This document shows, piece by piece, positions 52,559 to 63,297 of a stretch of DNA of 64,000 nt. This stretch comes from Linyphia triangularis (lineage: Eukaryota; Arthropoda; Arachnida; Araneae; Linyphiidae). A model generated the notes under the pieces. The model saw only the letters and a program-made list of their open reading frames with translations. It was not told the DNA's origin and searched no databases. Each line of letters starts with the position of its first letter. Within the stretch, counting starts at the first letter, position 1. Position numbers and translations under genes: made by a program. The DNA lies in the NCBI GenBank assembly GCA_963978545.1, contig OZ021730.1, positions 558,001 through 622,000 of the forward strand, read 5' to 3'.

Positions 52559-54101
52559 CCAATCAAATCATGATCAGAATCACGAGCTAGTCGGACCTGT
52601 TACCGATCGTTCTTCATCATTCCCATTTGTTGGTTTTTACTGACGTTTCTGAAATGGTGAGGCGCAAAGCTATCAAACCTAAGCCTGCATCTGCTAAGGC
52701 AGTTTGCCATGTTCCTGTTGTAGTTCACACTAAGGTGGATGAGCCGATTGATGTTTCCTTTGCTAGTACCCCTGTAGTACCCATTAATATGGATGAGCGG
52801 ATAGCTGTTGTTCCAGTGCCGGGTACCAATGAAGTACCCATTAATTTGGAGGAGCGGCTTGATGACATTTCTATCCCTGAGATTCCAGTGCTTAACTCCC
52901 CTGTTATAGTTAACACTGCTGCTGATTCAGGTGAAGCTGAATCGCCCAGATTCATTCTTAATCTCACCAATGCTATCCAGTATGATGAGGCAAATCTGGC
53001 CAACATTTCTGGCGCCAAATCTACTGATATCTCTTTCCCTCTTAGCCCACCTCGCTCCTTCAAAGTTGTTGTTCGAGGTTTAAATATCAAATCCTCTATT
53101 TTGGACATAGCCGACTGGCTGGTCTGGAAGAAACCAGAGTTTTCCCCCATTCAGATGAAACGCCGTAATGGGCATAAGATGCCCCTTTTTATTTTGGAGT
53201 TCCCTTTCACTGAAAATCAATCTGACATTTTATCCTGGCGTACCATGTTATACACCAAAGTCAGAATTGAACCCCTCATAGGCAGGAAGGCGAGCGGACC
53301 CCAACAATGCTACAAGTGTCAGCATTGGGGTGCCCACCTTGCTGCTGAATGTACCTCTCCCATCAGATGCCGACACTGCTCTCTTGAACACAGTAGTCGT
53401 GCATGCCCAGTCAAAAATGGCCCAAAGCTTTTCTGCAACTGTGGCCAAAATCATGCAAGCTCTTCTCTCTCCTGTCCGACTCGTAGAGCTTTATTTACCA
53501 ACCCTCAGACGGTCACCAAGGCTACCAAACCTCCCCCTCTAAATTCTCACTGTACCAGATTTGTTCCTCGTCCCCTGATTATCAAAAGTATAACTAAGAC
53601 CTATGCAAATGCTGTCTGTCAAACAATTGAAACCACAGTCAACAAGGCGACTGAATCAGTTGTTCTGACCCCCATTCAGACTTCCTCTAAAGATTCTCAA
53701 GCAGGCTCTGGTCTTGAATCTTGCCAACTCAATGATAAATGCTACGTTGCATTTTTATTCACTCACGGTTTCATTATGGATGAGTTTTCCGACCTTCAAG
53801 ATTGTTACGACTGGACCGAGGATAATGCATCCTTCTTTTTACCAGTTATACAATTTATCAGGGATTTCCCACCAGTTTGGACTCCACTGCCCTGTGCTTA
53901 GTTTAGCTCCTCCCACGTGCCTTTTCCTCGCTTTCTATTGGAAGGTGATCCAAGCCAGCTCCTGTACCAAGTGTGGTGTCATGTTTTGCTTTTATTGTAT
54001 GCCAGTTCCGATATTTCGTCCTTCAATTTATCCCACCCTTCATATCAGAGAGTATAGCATCTTCGGATCAGCACTCCGTTAATTGTAATATTAAAAAGTA
54101 A
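52559..54101 (+). mobile_element. Gag-only retroelement (U5)
   Basis: Same insertion as in U1, with both 13-bp duplications. Confidence 0.8.
52654..53901 (+). CDS. Gag-like zinc-knuckle protein, 415 aa (U5)
   Basis: Intact; sequence as in U2 and U3. Confidence 0.85.
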   Translation: MVRRKAIKPKPASAKAVCHVPVVVHTKVDEPIDVSFASTPVVPINMDERIAVVPVPGTNEVPINLEERLDDISIPEIPVLNSPVIVNTAADSGEAESPRFILNLTNAIQYDEANLANISGAKSTDISFPLSPPRSFKVVVRGLNIKSSILDIADWLVWKKPEFSPIQMKRRNGHKMPLFILEFPFTENQSDILSWRTMLYTKVRIEPLIGRKASGPQQCYKCQHWGAHLAAECTSPIRCRHCSLEHSSRACPVKNGPKLFCNCGQNHASSSLSCPTRRALFTNPQTVTKATKPPPLNSHCTRFVPRPLIIKSITKTYANAVCQTIETTVNKATESVVLTPIQTSSKDSQAGSGLESCQLNDKCYVAFLFTHGFIMDEFSDLQDCYDWTEDNASFFLPVIQFIRDFPPVWTPLPCA

Positions 54102-54328
54102 AGTCTTCGCATTCTCAGATTTAGAGCTCTGAGAGTAAGACCTGACTCTCGCCTCTTTCTTGGCGCTTTTTGACTGGGTTTCTAACCCTATATGCGGGCT
54201 GGTTCACCAAGTGGTTGCAAGGATGAAATATGTAAACAATACAGGCAGATCGCTACATTTTTACATGCAATTTTATATTCAGTAGGTCTTTTATGTTGTT
54301 GGAAGTTATAGCTCCCATCCTAACAAAC

Positions 54329-54344
54329 GGCTCTTTTCAGGGCC
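54329..54344 (+). terminator. Histone-type 3' stem-loop (U6)
   Basis: Same 16-mer as in U1, about 215 bp past the U5 Gag element. Confidence 0.6.
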
Positions 54345-54806
54345 CAAATATGACACACTTTGCTTGACATGTTGACTGTTTCATAACATTTTCTGGACTC
54401 AATACAATAAAATTTACTCAAACAAACGTTTAAAGCTAATATTGCCGTGTTACAATTACAGGGAAAGAGGAGTCCTTTATTTGTAGCTGCCCAATTCTAA
54501 TTCTTGAACTCTCGTTTGAGGAATTGAATACAAAAGTGACCTTCTCTGTCATCTCGATTTGTGCTTGATCATTATAGTAAACATGGACATATTTAATTAT
54601 GTGAAACGTCTGCCTGTTTATGTGCAAACTTTAAGGAATACGAAAACTAAGGACATCTCTGAAACAGATGGATCATGCATTTGGTGGTATGTTGTTGAAA
54701 TGCCATGTACGGTGTTACATTTGGAACTATTTGTTTCTATATAACGACTAGAGATTTTGTATCTGCCTCCCATGGATAAATTGCTTTTACCTAATAATTT
54801 TCCGTG

Positions 54807-54923
54807 GTCACGTTTATACCACGCGGAACGTACATGCTTCTATTCGGTCACCGAAGTCAAGCAATATGTGCTGCGGTCAGTACTTGAGAAGGTGACCGGT
54901 TGGGAACGATTAGTACAGTTGAC
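54807..54923 (+). ncRNA. Divergent 5S rRNA-like sequence (U6)
   Basis: Same as in U1, with T-run terminator. Confidence 0.75.
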
Positions 54924-55553
54924 ATTTCATTGTTTTTTTATTTTTTACTTCCAATATATTACTTCATTTAAAGCCAGGAATAAGGCAAACATAAAATCTA
55001 ATTGTTTATATCTAACAAAATATCGATAGTTTAGGCATGTTCACTTCACGAGCTCCCTACATTACAATTTATTGGGTTATTTTTATTACCACTTTAATAC
55101 ATCACTCAAAGTCAAACATAAAATCTACTTGCTTATATCTAACAAAATATCAATAGTTTTCTTCATGATAGATTTGGCACGTTCAATCCACGAGTTAACT
55201 ACATTACATTAAGCTAATTGTGAGTGACCAGATCTATGTGAAAATCAAATGTATAATGTGCTTTTGCAATTTCATCTTAAAATACAGCACTCTATTTAAA
55301 GAATGGAGACTTGTTTTTTAGCGATATATTAGGCGAAATTTTCCTCCTTTATTGGAACTGGAATGCTAGAGGTAAAAGCAATTTTTAGATATCTGGTATG
55401 TTATTGAAAAAAAAACTAAACATGAAAATTCAAATAATTCATTTATTAAATCCTGATATGTTTTATTACATGTATATGATATAAATTTTTGAGCAAAATA
55501 AAAAAACATTTTTAAAGAACGCATACAAGTTTTAATCTTTGAAACATAGGTAA

Positions 55554-55734
55554 TTGGTTGGTTGTTTTCAGATTATCTGGCGCCGTCAGCAACACGAGGG
55601 CTATAATGCGCCGAAACTTTCGTCATTAGACAAGCCAACATACATCTACAAACACCCATGCCTAATACGGGACTCGAACCCGCAACCTCGCGGTCTAGAA
55701 GCTAGCACGCTAACCACCATACCGTTTGGTCGGC
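55554..55734 (-). mobile_element. tRNA-derived SINE (U6)
   Basis: Same insertion and duplication as in U2. Confidence 0.88.
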
Positions 55735-55802
55735 GAAACATAGGTAAAATTATATGTACAGTTACATAATCAACAATATATTCAAAAAAGAAGTGTAGGG
55801 CA

Positions 55803-56141
55803 CTAATTACAAAAAGCTATAATTACACTTAACAAATCATTTTGATAAAAGTAATTTGCCAAAACACAGGCACAATCGTAATTCAACAAAACTTTTCTTG
55901 GCATGCTGCAATTCACATCAGAAATGCCTTTTACAGCAGTATATACATTACATTCCTCTAGTTTGTCTTTTAACAATGAACGTTCTAATTTAGAGGATAT
56001 CAATTGCGAATACAAAGGATATCGTTTATTTGCAATTATTAGCAATAATTGATCCACGTTAAATCCTTCTTCTGCATTGCTGTACATTTTATAGCCGGAA
56101 TACATTTGCATAAATTCAAACAATGTCCGACCATTGCCAAG
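55803..56141 (-). pseudogene. Ankyrin gene, 3' part cut off by LINE B (U6)
   Basis: As at 27947-28285, including the possible 130-aa LINE/ankyrin fusion frame up to 56195. Confidence 0.8.
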
Positions 56142-56353
56142 TTTGTTTGTTTGTTTATTTGTTGTTTTATGGCGCAAAGGCAACACAAGGGCCATGCTGC
56201 GCCAAACAAACGATAAAAGAAACTAGAATGGGTGATGAGTTATAAATAGATGAAGGTAAGATATGATATAATAAAAGGAATAAAATGTGTTAAAACTCAT
56301 TTTAAAAAATGAAGTGGTTTAAAAAGGTTTAAAACTAGATATGAACAAAAACA

Positions 56354-59300
56354 TTAAATATGATTTAAAAACCCGATTGATCTTAAAAAAGCAAAAAGAT
56401 TTGGATGGGGAGTTTCCCCTATCAAATCCTGAAGACTTAAAGTGGTATTCTTAAAAAACCTAAGACGATGCGTCTGAAACTTAGGACAAGAAATCAAAAT
56501 ATGAACCACCGTAAGATCGCAACGACAAATATCGCAAACAGGTGGATCTTCTCCCAGCAATAGATGTCGATGCGTCAATCGGGTGTGACCAATGCGCAGA
56601 CGAGTCAGTTTGACATCTGTCCGACGCATTGGATTAACTGGCCATTTAAGAAGATGATTTTTGATAAAATGAAGTTTGTTATTAACCTGCAAATCCCATG
56701 TTTCTTGACGTAAGGACAATATAAACTTGTGAATTGAAGTCTTAATATCTTGGTAGGGAACTGGCTGCTGCAGCGGGATTGAAGCCGCTTTAGCAGCAGA
56801 ATCAGCCAATTCATTTCCTGAAATTCCCATGTGACTAGGTACCCAGCAGAACAATATAGTAAATCCTTTCCTCTCAAGTGTGTGTAATTTTGACAAAATG
56901 TCAAAAGCAATTGGATGACTATTGGTCTTAAAGTGCTTCAGACTCGACAGGGAGCTTAAACTGTCAGTATACACACAAAATTTGCGATTGTTGCAGAGTG
57001 AGATATGCAGCAGTGCACAAGAAATTGCTGTCATCTCAGAAGTGAAAACCGAGCAGGATTTATGAAGTGAAAAAGCGACTGTGGATGTGTCGGACACAGT
57101 ACCACAGCCAACACGTTCACCTGCTTTAGATCCATCAGTAAATACTGCTTCATAGTCAGCATACTGAGAGCGGTGATCACAAAAGATTTGTTGCATAATT
57201 TCTGGGGCAGTGTCTGCCTTGCAATACATCGCAAATGGATTGAGAAAGTGGAAAGATGGAATGTTCAACGGTGGAAAGGATTGAGTGGTAAATGTTTGGG
57301 TAACAACGTCACTTAGAGCTGCATCCAATAAGATGGATTTCGCTCTTTCAGAAAACGGTCGGATGTTCGATGGGCGAGCATCGTATAACCTACCAAGATA
57401 GGCATCAAGTCTCACCTTACGTAAAGGGTGAAAAGGATCAGACATAATTCTACAGTAGTAGTTGGCGCTTAATTTTTTACGTCTCAAGTCAAGTGGAAGT
57501 AGACTACACTCTGTCAACAGACTTTCAATGGGTGAAGTGCGAAATGCACCTGAACAAATGCGGGCAGCAGTGTGATGGACAGTATCCAATCTTCGTAGAA
57601 GGGATGCTCCTGCAGACCCATACGCAACAGATCCGTAATCAATGCGAGATAAGATTAAAGATTGGTAAATACGCAGCAAAGAAGTGCGGTCAGCACCCCA
57701 AGAAGTATTTGAGAGTACTTTGAGGATATTAAGCGACCTATCGCACTTCTTGCGCAAGTATAAAATATGTGGGAGAAAATTCAACTTGCTGTCGAAAATG
57801 ACTCCCAGGTATCTTATCTGATTCACGACTGGGATGGGAGAATTGCGTATGTGAATTTCAGGGTCAGGGTGAAGACCCCTCCTCCTACAGAAGTGGATGC
57901 AACTGCTTTTAGATGGTGACAATGTATGGCCGTTTTGTTCACACCATTCTACAAGTCTGTTAACAGCAGTTTGTAATTGACGTTCAATTAAGCGCATGTT
58001 TGATCCTTGACATGAGATTTGCAAATCATCAACATACAAAGTTCCATGAACAAAGGGTGAAAGGACATGAAGGATGTTGCTGATGTGTAGATTAAAAAGG
58101 GTGACACTTAAAACACAACCTTGAGGAACTCCCTCAGATTGGTTAAAATAATTTGAAAATGTAGTTCCAATGCGAACTCTAAAAATACGAGATGATAAAA
58201 AATTTTGAATAAAAAGGGGAAGATTACCCCTAAAACCAAAATTAAATAGAGTTTGCAGGATACCATATCGCCACGTATGATCATACGCCTTCTCAATGTC
58301 GAAAAAGATTGAAACTAGATGATTCCTCTGCACAAAGGCATTGCGAACATCTGTTTCTAGTTTCACGATGTTATCAAGAGTGGACCGCCCTCGTCGGAAT
58401 CCACTCTGGAGAGGTGAAATACATCCGTCTTTTTCTAACATGTAAGAGAGTCGGGCGTTTACAATACGTTCAAAGGTCTTACAAAGGCAGCTCGTTAAGG
58501 CTATCGGTCGATAGTTCAGAGGATCCTTGGGATCCTTTCCAGGTTTCAGAATGGGGATTACGGTAGCTTCCCGCCACAAGGTAGGAAAGATGTTCTCCTT
58601 CCAGATTCTATTAAAGAGAAAAAGGATGTTAAAAAGAGAATCTGGACTTAAATGGCGAAGCATTTGGTAACTGATCCCATCTGGACCTGGACTGGTGTTA
58701 TGGGTTTTAGATAAAGCGCTCTTCAATTCGTACATCTTAAGGTCAAAGTTGTAGGAATATTCAATATTGCTTTTGAAGTTAATTCCAGTCCGTTCAGCAC
58801 GATTCTTAGTCACTAGAAAAGTAGGACTATAAGAATCGGAACTGGATACCCTTTCAAAAGTTTCACCGATAAGGTTAGCAACATCTTCAGGGGAAGAGAA
58901 CACAGCAGCTCCGGTTTGAAGTATCGGGCAAGAATATTCCGGATACAAACCGTTGGCTGCTCTAACCTTCTTCCACAACTGTTTACTGTATGTTTTGGAT
59001 GTAATTGAAGAGACATAACTTATCCAAGAATCCTTCTGGCTTTGACGTCTAACCTTACGAGCAACTGCCTTAGCCTTTTTAAAGGCGATAAGGTTTCCTG
59101 TAGTTGGGTATCTGCGAAAGATACCCCATAGCTTCTTTTGCTTCTTGTATGCAGACAGACAATCTGCATTCCACCATGTTTTACAGTGTCGCAGTGTTCT
59201 AGATGATGTCTTAGGAATGGAGGAGTCAGCAGCATTTAAAATTGCTTCAGTGACATTTTGAACAGCAGTATCAACATCCTCACTGTTCACCATTGTTCCT

Positions 59301-60034
59301 GTTATACCAGCCAACTCAGTAAATTTTTCCCAATTTGCCCGATGGTATTTGTAATTAGGTAGACGGTTGGTCCCGCCACCAATACCAGCATGGGAAATGA
59401 GAATAGGGAAGTGATCACTGTTATGTAGATCACTCCCAACAGCAAAATTCAAGTATGGTAGAAGCACAGGGGAACAAATGGCTAAATCAAGTGAATGAAA
59501 TGTTCTTGTGGGTTCATGAAAATAGGTTTTCTCCTCATTATTCAGGAGACAGAGACAGTGATCAGATAGCAACTTTTCAATCTGTCTCCCACGAGGGTTC
59601 GTATTATCATTACCCCACATAGTACTGTGCCCATTAAAGTCACCAAGCAATAGAAATGGAGCTGGAAGCTGGTCTATCAGATCATTTAACTCCTCTTGGC
59701 GGATGATAGCATGTGGCGGTAGGTATAGGCAACAGACTGTGAGAAGGGACTGAAAATGAAGTCTCGCAGCCACAGCCTGTAGAGATGTGCGTAGTCTGAG
59801 TACAGTGCTGGGGTAATCATGAGAAATAAAAAGACATACTCCTCCAGACACTGTATTACCACGGGTAACATCTTTCCTAATGCAACTATACCTACGGATC
59901 TTAGATGTATAAGTATCCTTCAAGAAAGTTTCTTGAAGGGCCAAACATGCTGGATGGTAAGTAGAAACGATATTCTTTACATCATCCTTCCTAGACCTAA
60001 AACCGCGACAGTTCCAAGAAACAAAAGAAGCCAT
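56354..60034 (-). CDS. LINE B ORF2: endonuclease / reverse transcriptase / RNase H (copy 2)
   Basis: 1,226 aa, intact, with YVDD and a complete RNase H acidic set (GNELAD). Ala in NLIAFKKAK, as in LINE A, so Val in copy 1 is the derived state. Confidence 0.94.
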   Translation of the reverse strand: MASFVSWNCRGFRSRKDDVKNIVSTYHPACLALQETFLKDTYTSKIRRYSCIRKDVTRGNTVSGGVCLFISHDYPSTVLRLRTSLQAVAARLHFQSLLTVCCLYLPPHAIIRQEELNDLIDQLPAPFLLLGDFNGHSTMWGNDNTNPRGRQIEKLLSDHCLCLLNNEEKTYFHEPTRTFHSLDLAICSPVLLPYLNFAVGSDLHNSDHFPILISHAGIGGGTNRLPNYKYHRANWEKFTELAGITGTMVNSEDVDTAVQNVTEAILNAADSSIPKTSSRTLRHCKTWWNADCLSAYKKQKKLWGIFRRYPTTGNLIAFKKAKAVARKVRRQSQKDSWISYVSSITSKTYSKQLWKKVRAANGLYPEYSCPILQTGAAVFSSPEDVANLIGETFERVSSSDSYSPTFLVTKNRAERTGINFKSNIEYSYNFDLKMYELKSALSKTHNTSPGPDGISYQMLRHLSPDSLFNILFLFNRIWKENIFPTLWREATVIPILKPGKDPKDPLNYRPIALTSCLCKTFERIVNARLSYMLEKDGCISPLQSGFRRGRSTLDNIVKLETDVRNAFVQRNHLVSIFFDIEKAYDHTWRYGILQTLFNFGFRGNLPLFIQNFLSSRIFRVRIGTTFSNYFNQSEGVPQGCVLSVTLFNLHISNILHVLSPFVHGTLYVDDLQISCQGSNMRLIERQLQTAVNRLVEWCEQNGHTLSPSKSSCIHFCRRRGLHPDPEIHIRNSPIPVVNQIRYLGVIFDSKLNFLPHILYLRKKCDRSLNILKVLSNTSWGADRTSLLRIYQSLILSRIDYGSVAYGSAGASLLRRLDTVHHTAARICSGAFRTSPIESLLTECSLLPLDLRRKKLSANYYCRIMSDPFHPLRKVRLDAYLGRLYDARPSNIRPFSERAKSILLDAALSDVVTQTFTTQSFPPLNIPSFHFLNPFAMYCKADTAPEIMQQIFCDHRSQYADYEAVFTDGSKAGERVGCGTVSDTSTVAFSLHKSCSVFTSEMTAISCALLHISLCNNRKFCVYTDSLSSLSSLKHFKTNSHPIAFDILSKLHTLERKGFTILFCWVPSHMGISGNELADSAAKAASIPLQQPVPYQDIKTSIHKFILSLRQETWDLQVNNKLHFIKNHLLKWPVNPMRRTDVKLTRLRIGHTRLTHRHLLLGEDPPVCDICRCDLTVVHILISCPKFQTHRLRFFKNTTLSLQDLIGETPHPNLFAFLRSIGFLNHI

Positions 60035-61234
60035 TAACTATTTACAGATATGTTGAAAGTGGGGTCAGGATCTTCAAAACACTCCTCATCATCAGATGGG
60101 TAAAGTCTTACCTCATCCGAGTCATTATGTGAATCGAGGATACTAAAAGGATTGGCAAGTTTCCCTCTAGGAACGCCAACCTTTGCCGACTTCAATTTAA
60201 TTGCCTGAAGTGCCTTTGACTTTGCAAGTGATTTTTTAAGAAGAATCGGTTTTTTGGAACTTTCCGAAGAAGATGGTCGTGATGGTAATTTGGTCTGTGA
60301 CAAGCTACGTGGGGGTAATCTGGTATGTGACAAGTGTTTCAGTTTGTGTACTTTGACTGCATACTGACTTTTTACATGCAGCAGCATATGCTACGCCCAC
60401 ACGTGGAGTCCGAGCTTCTACCTGTTTTTTCGCCTCAAAGTATGACACATTCTGATTGGCACGTATAGTCTGGATTTCTTTCTCCATCACAAACTGAGGA
60501 CATTTGCGGGAGAAAGATGGGTGTGAGCCTTCACAATTCACACACTTTTCAGGAGCAGTGCAATCAGAACTACCATGCCCAGTTCCTGCACAACGTGCAC
60601 AGATTTCAATTTTCCCGCGGCAAGCCGTTTGGGAATGTCCATATCTCTGGCACTTAAAGCAGCGAAGTGGGTTAGATATGTATGGTCGAATTTTACAGTT
60701 CAGGTACCCGGTTTTCACGTGTGTTGGTAAAGTTGGCCTGTCAAAAGTCAGTATAAGATGTTTGGTTGGAATTATATTCCCATCTTTCCGTATTGTTATA
60801 CGTTTAACAGCTGAAACTTGCTGGTCACACAAATGATCCAAAATCTCTTCCTCAGTAGTATGGTAGAGATCAGATTCAGATATTACCCCACGAGATTTAT
60901 TAAGTGATGCATGTGCAGTCACAGTCACTGGGAAAGTCCCAAAAGCTTTCATCTTCAAAATACTATCAACTTGGTTGGCGTTCTTGACTTCAACTAATAA
61001 GTCGCCAGACCTCAGTTTCTTAACAGTGGCAACATCTCCAACGAACGACTTTAATGTCTTTTCAATCAAGAAGGGAGATACCTTCTCAAATGATCCCTCT
61101 TCCCTTTTAACGATATAATATTTTGCAATCAGGTCAAGACTTTGTTGCTCCCCACGAGGGGGAGAAGAAAAAGAAGTTTTATGAGCCATAAAATAAAAGA
61201 AATAAAATTCGGGCACTGGTGTCCCACCCTCCAT
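60034..61234 (-). pseudogene. LINE B ORF1, frameshifted by a 5-bp deletion (copy 2)
   Basis: The ATG at 61232-61234 and all three zinc knuckles are kept. Near 60332, in a repeated GTGACAAG context, five bases (GCTAA or equivalent) are missing compared with 32478-32482, and the frame stops at 60305. The rest lies in another frame down to 60034. The product would lack the basic C-terminal part, and ORF2 would no longer follow by a TAATG overlap. Confidence 0.85.
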
Positions 61235-61819
61235 GGAGTCCACGATATCGGGGATAGAGCATCCCGGCAAGCAACAAAAATCATAAAAGAAAACAAAATA
61301 TGAACAGAACTGTTACGCACGGAATGACCCTACCGGGTTAACCAGTGCCTATACGCAAACAGCCCATCCCTGAAGAAGCCTCCACCCTTTACGAGATTCC
61401 CAGAAAATGGACTGATCACATGATCCCTAGCCGCCGACGAAGCGGACGACCAGCCGATTGATGCACACGGGACCAATGTGCACCTCCCGTTTATCTGAAG
61501 CAAGGGCCAAAGTAGTGTATTGGGACAGTATGTCGTCCCTCAACTACCAGGATCCCCCTTTCCAGAGACACGGGTCTCCACGCACGGCAAACACGTGGGT
61601 GATTAAATACCCGAGAGAAGCTGATGGCAACAGAGGGGCACAAAGCTTCTCAAGGGGAGCCCTCACCTCTGAAGAGGTAACCACAACGAGGGAAGAAAGA
61701 AGTAAACGATAAATACAAAACCAAAACGAGAAGGTAAAACAGAAGAAGGGATAGATCACTGGGGCAACCCGGGGTTGTGAAGCCCGTATTTACTTATAGA
61801 AAGTAAACCCCCTGAGGGG
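61235..61819 (-). other. 5' UTR of LINE B copy 2
   Basis: As 33384-33968; no supported ORF. Confidence 0.6.
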
Positions 61820-61832
61820 GACCATTGCCAAG

Positions 61833-63292
61833 ATTATCTGACTTCATTCTATGCAATTCCTGCTCACATTTAATTGCGTATTCTGACAACATTCCTTGGA
61901 GTTCGTGTTCACGAGTACAGTCCTCGATGTTGAAGTCCGGCTTCTCAAGTAAGCAATACTTCAACAGCAATTGAACGATAGCAAGGCTGCATCCGTTTTC
62001 TATTGCTAGGTCCAAAGGACTGAGACCATTTCGGTTTTTGACATTAACGTGGGAACCTCTTCTCAGCAAAATTTCAACTACGCTCGGATGACCTGTCTGA
62101 TTTTGCACCGCTTTATGCAGTGGCGTGTCACCAAATTCATCTACTGAATCAACATCTATGCCACTGCTAATCAAGAATTTGACGAAAACTGCCGTACATC
62201 CGTTAATGCACAGGGCACTGTGCAGAAGTGAGCCACCGCACTGGTTTTTGGCAGTGTTGACGTTCATATCCAGGTAATCGAGGAGAAATGTAAAGATACT
62301 AACGTTGAAGTGTCCCAAAGCGTGGAAGAGTGGGCTTTGACCTGAAATGTTAGCACTGTGCAAATCTCCGCCGGCAATAAGCAACAATCTGATAACTTCC
62401 AGTTCCGCATTCAGAGCAAGTGCTATAGACAGACTCGAATCGTCCGGAAGATCGGCTCTGGCTCCTAGGTAAAATTAAAATTACAACTTTAATTAAGGAA
62501 AGTCTTAAATCTAAAATAATTCAAATAACAGAGTTAAATATATTTACTAGTTACCAATATTGGCAAACCTTTTATGAATATTTAAATGGAAATACTGCTA
62601 TTTTAAATCTTAACAGAAGGTTATCTTACAATACTACCGCGTTAATGGAATTAACTTAAATTTCTAATCTATCCAAATGTACACGAAATGAAGTTTTGGA
62701 TATGCAATTCAGAATCCTTTTATCTAATTTAAAAGTAATGAATAATTTTGTCATTTTCTTCTGTAAATGCAGATGGGACAAACTTAATCTCTGAAATCAG
62801 TTCATAATTATTTTGACAAAAAGATTTTTGAAACAGTTAAATTACCTTTTAAGATGTAATGTAAGATGTAGGAATGGGATATGAGGAAGCAACAAAAAAT
62901 TGACAATTCAGCGTACATGGAAATATTTCGGTCTAATAAAAGGCTCCCTTAAAAATTGTTGTAGAAAAGCGTTTACATATTAATTTATGTTTTTACATAC
63001 CTCCTTCTACCAATGTTCTGATCGTTTCAAGTCTGTTCCTGCAATGTAGGGCATTGATGAGAGGTGTTGGGCCGCCATGACAGAACTGGAAATTAGGATC
63101 TGCGCCATAATAGAGGAGAAGCTTGACGATGGCGATCGAGCATCTTCGGTCCGTCAGAACCCGAAGCAGGGGGGATTGACTGCCTTCTACTTCGTTGGCC
63201 GAAGAAGGGTCACGTTGCAGGATCAGTTGGATCTCACTCAAATCCCATTCTTCTTCGTACAATACACTGTGAACAGAAGTGTTTTCAGGCAT
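61833..63292 (-). pseudogene. Ankyrin gene, 5' part upstream of LINE B (U6)
   Basis: Exon 2 (63292-63001) and the first 632 bp of exon 3 (62464-61833). As in U4, it would give a protein of about 320 aa truncated in the LINE 5' end. Confidence 0.8.
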
Positions 63293-63297
63293 GATAT

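Larger units (their letters stand above)
47583..54222 (+). repeat. Array unit U5 (6,640 bp, no SINE), a U1/U2 hybrid
   Basis: The left part follows U1 (LINE A before it, no SINE, NYSMP and LDQND in ankyrin). The right part follows U2 (VNVINRN in ankyrin, S/T/D/R in Gag). The switch lies within ankyrin exon 3, between about 49075 and 49515. Confidence 0.9.
56142..61819 (-). mobile_element. LINE B copy 2 inside ankyrin exon 3
   Basis: 5,678 bp with the same 13-bp duplication as copy 1 (56129-56141, 61820-61832), thus copied with the array. It is five bases shorter than copy 1, in ORF1. Confidence 0.94.
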
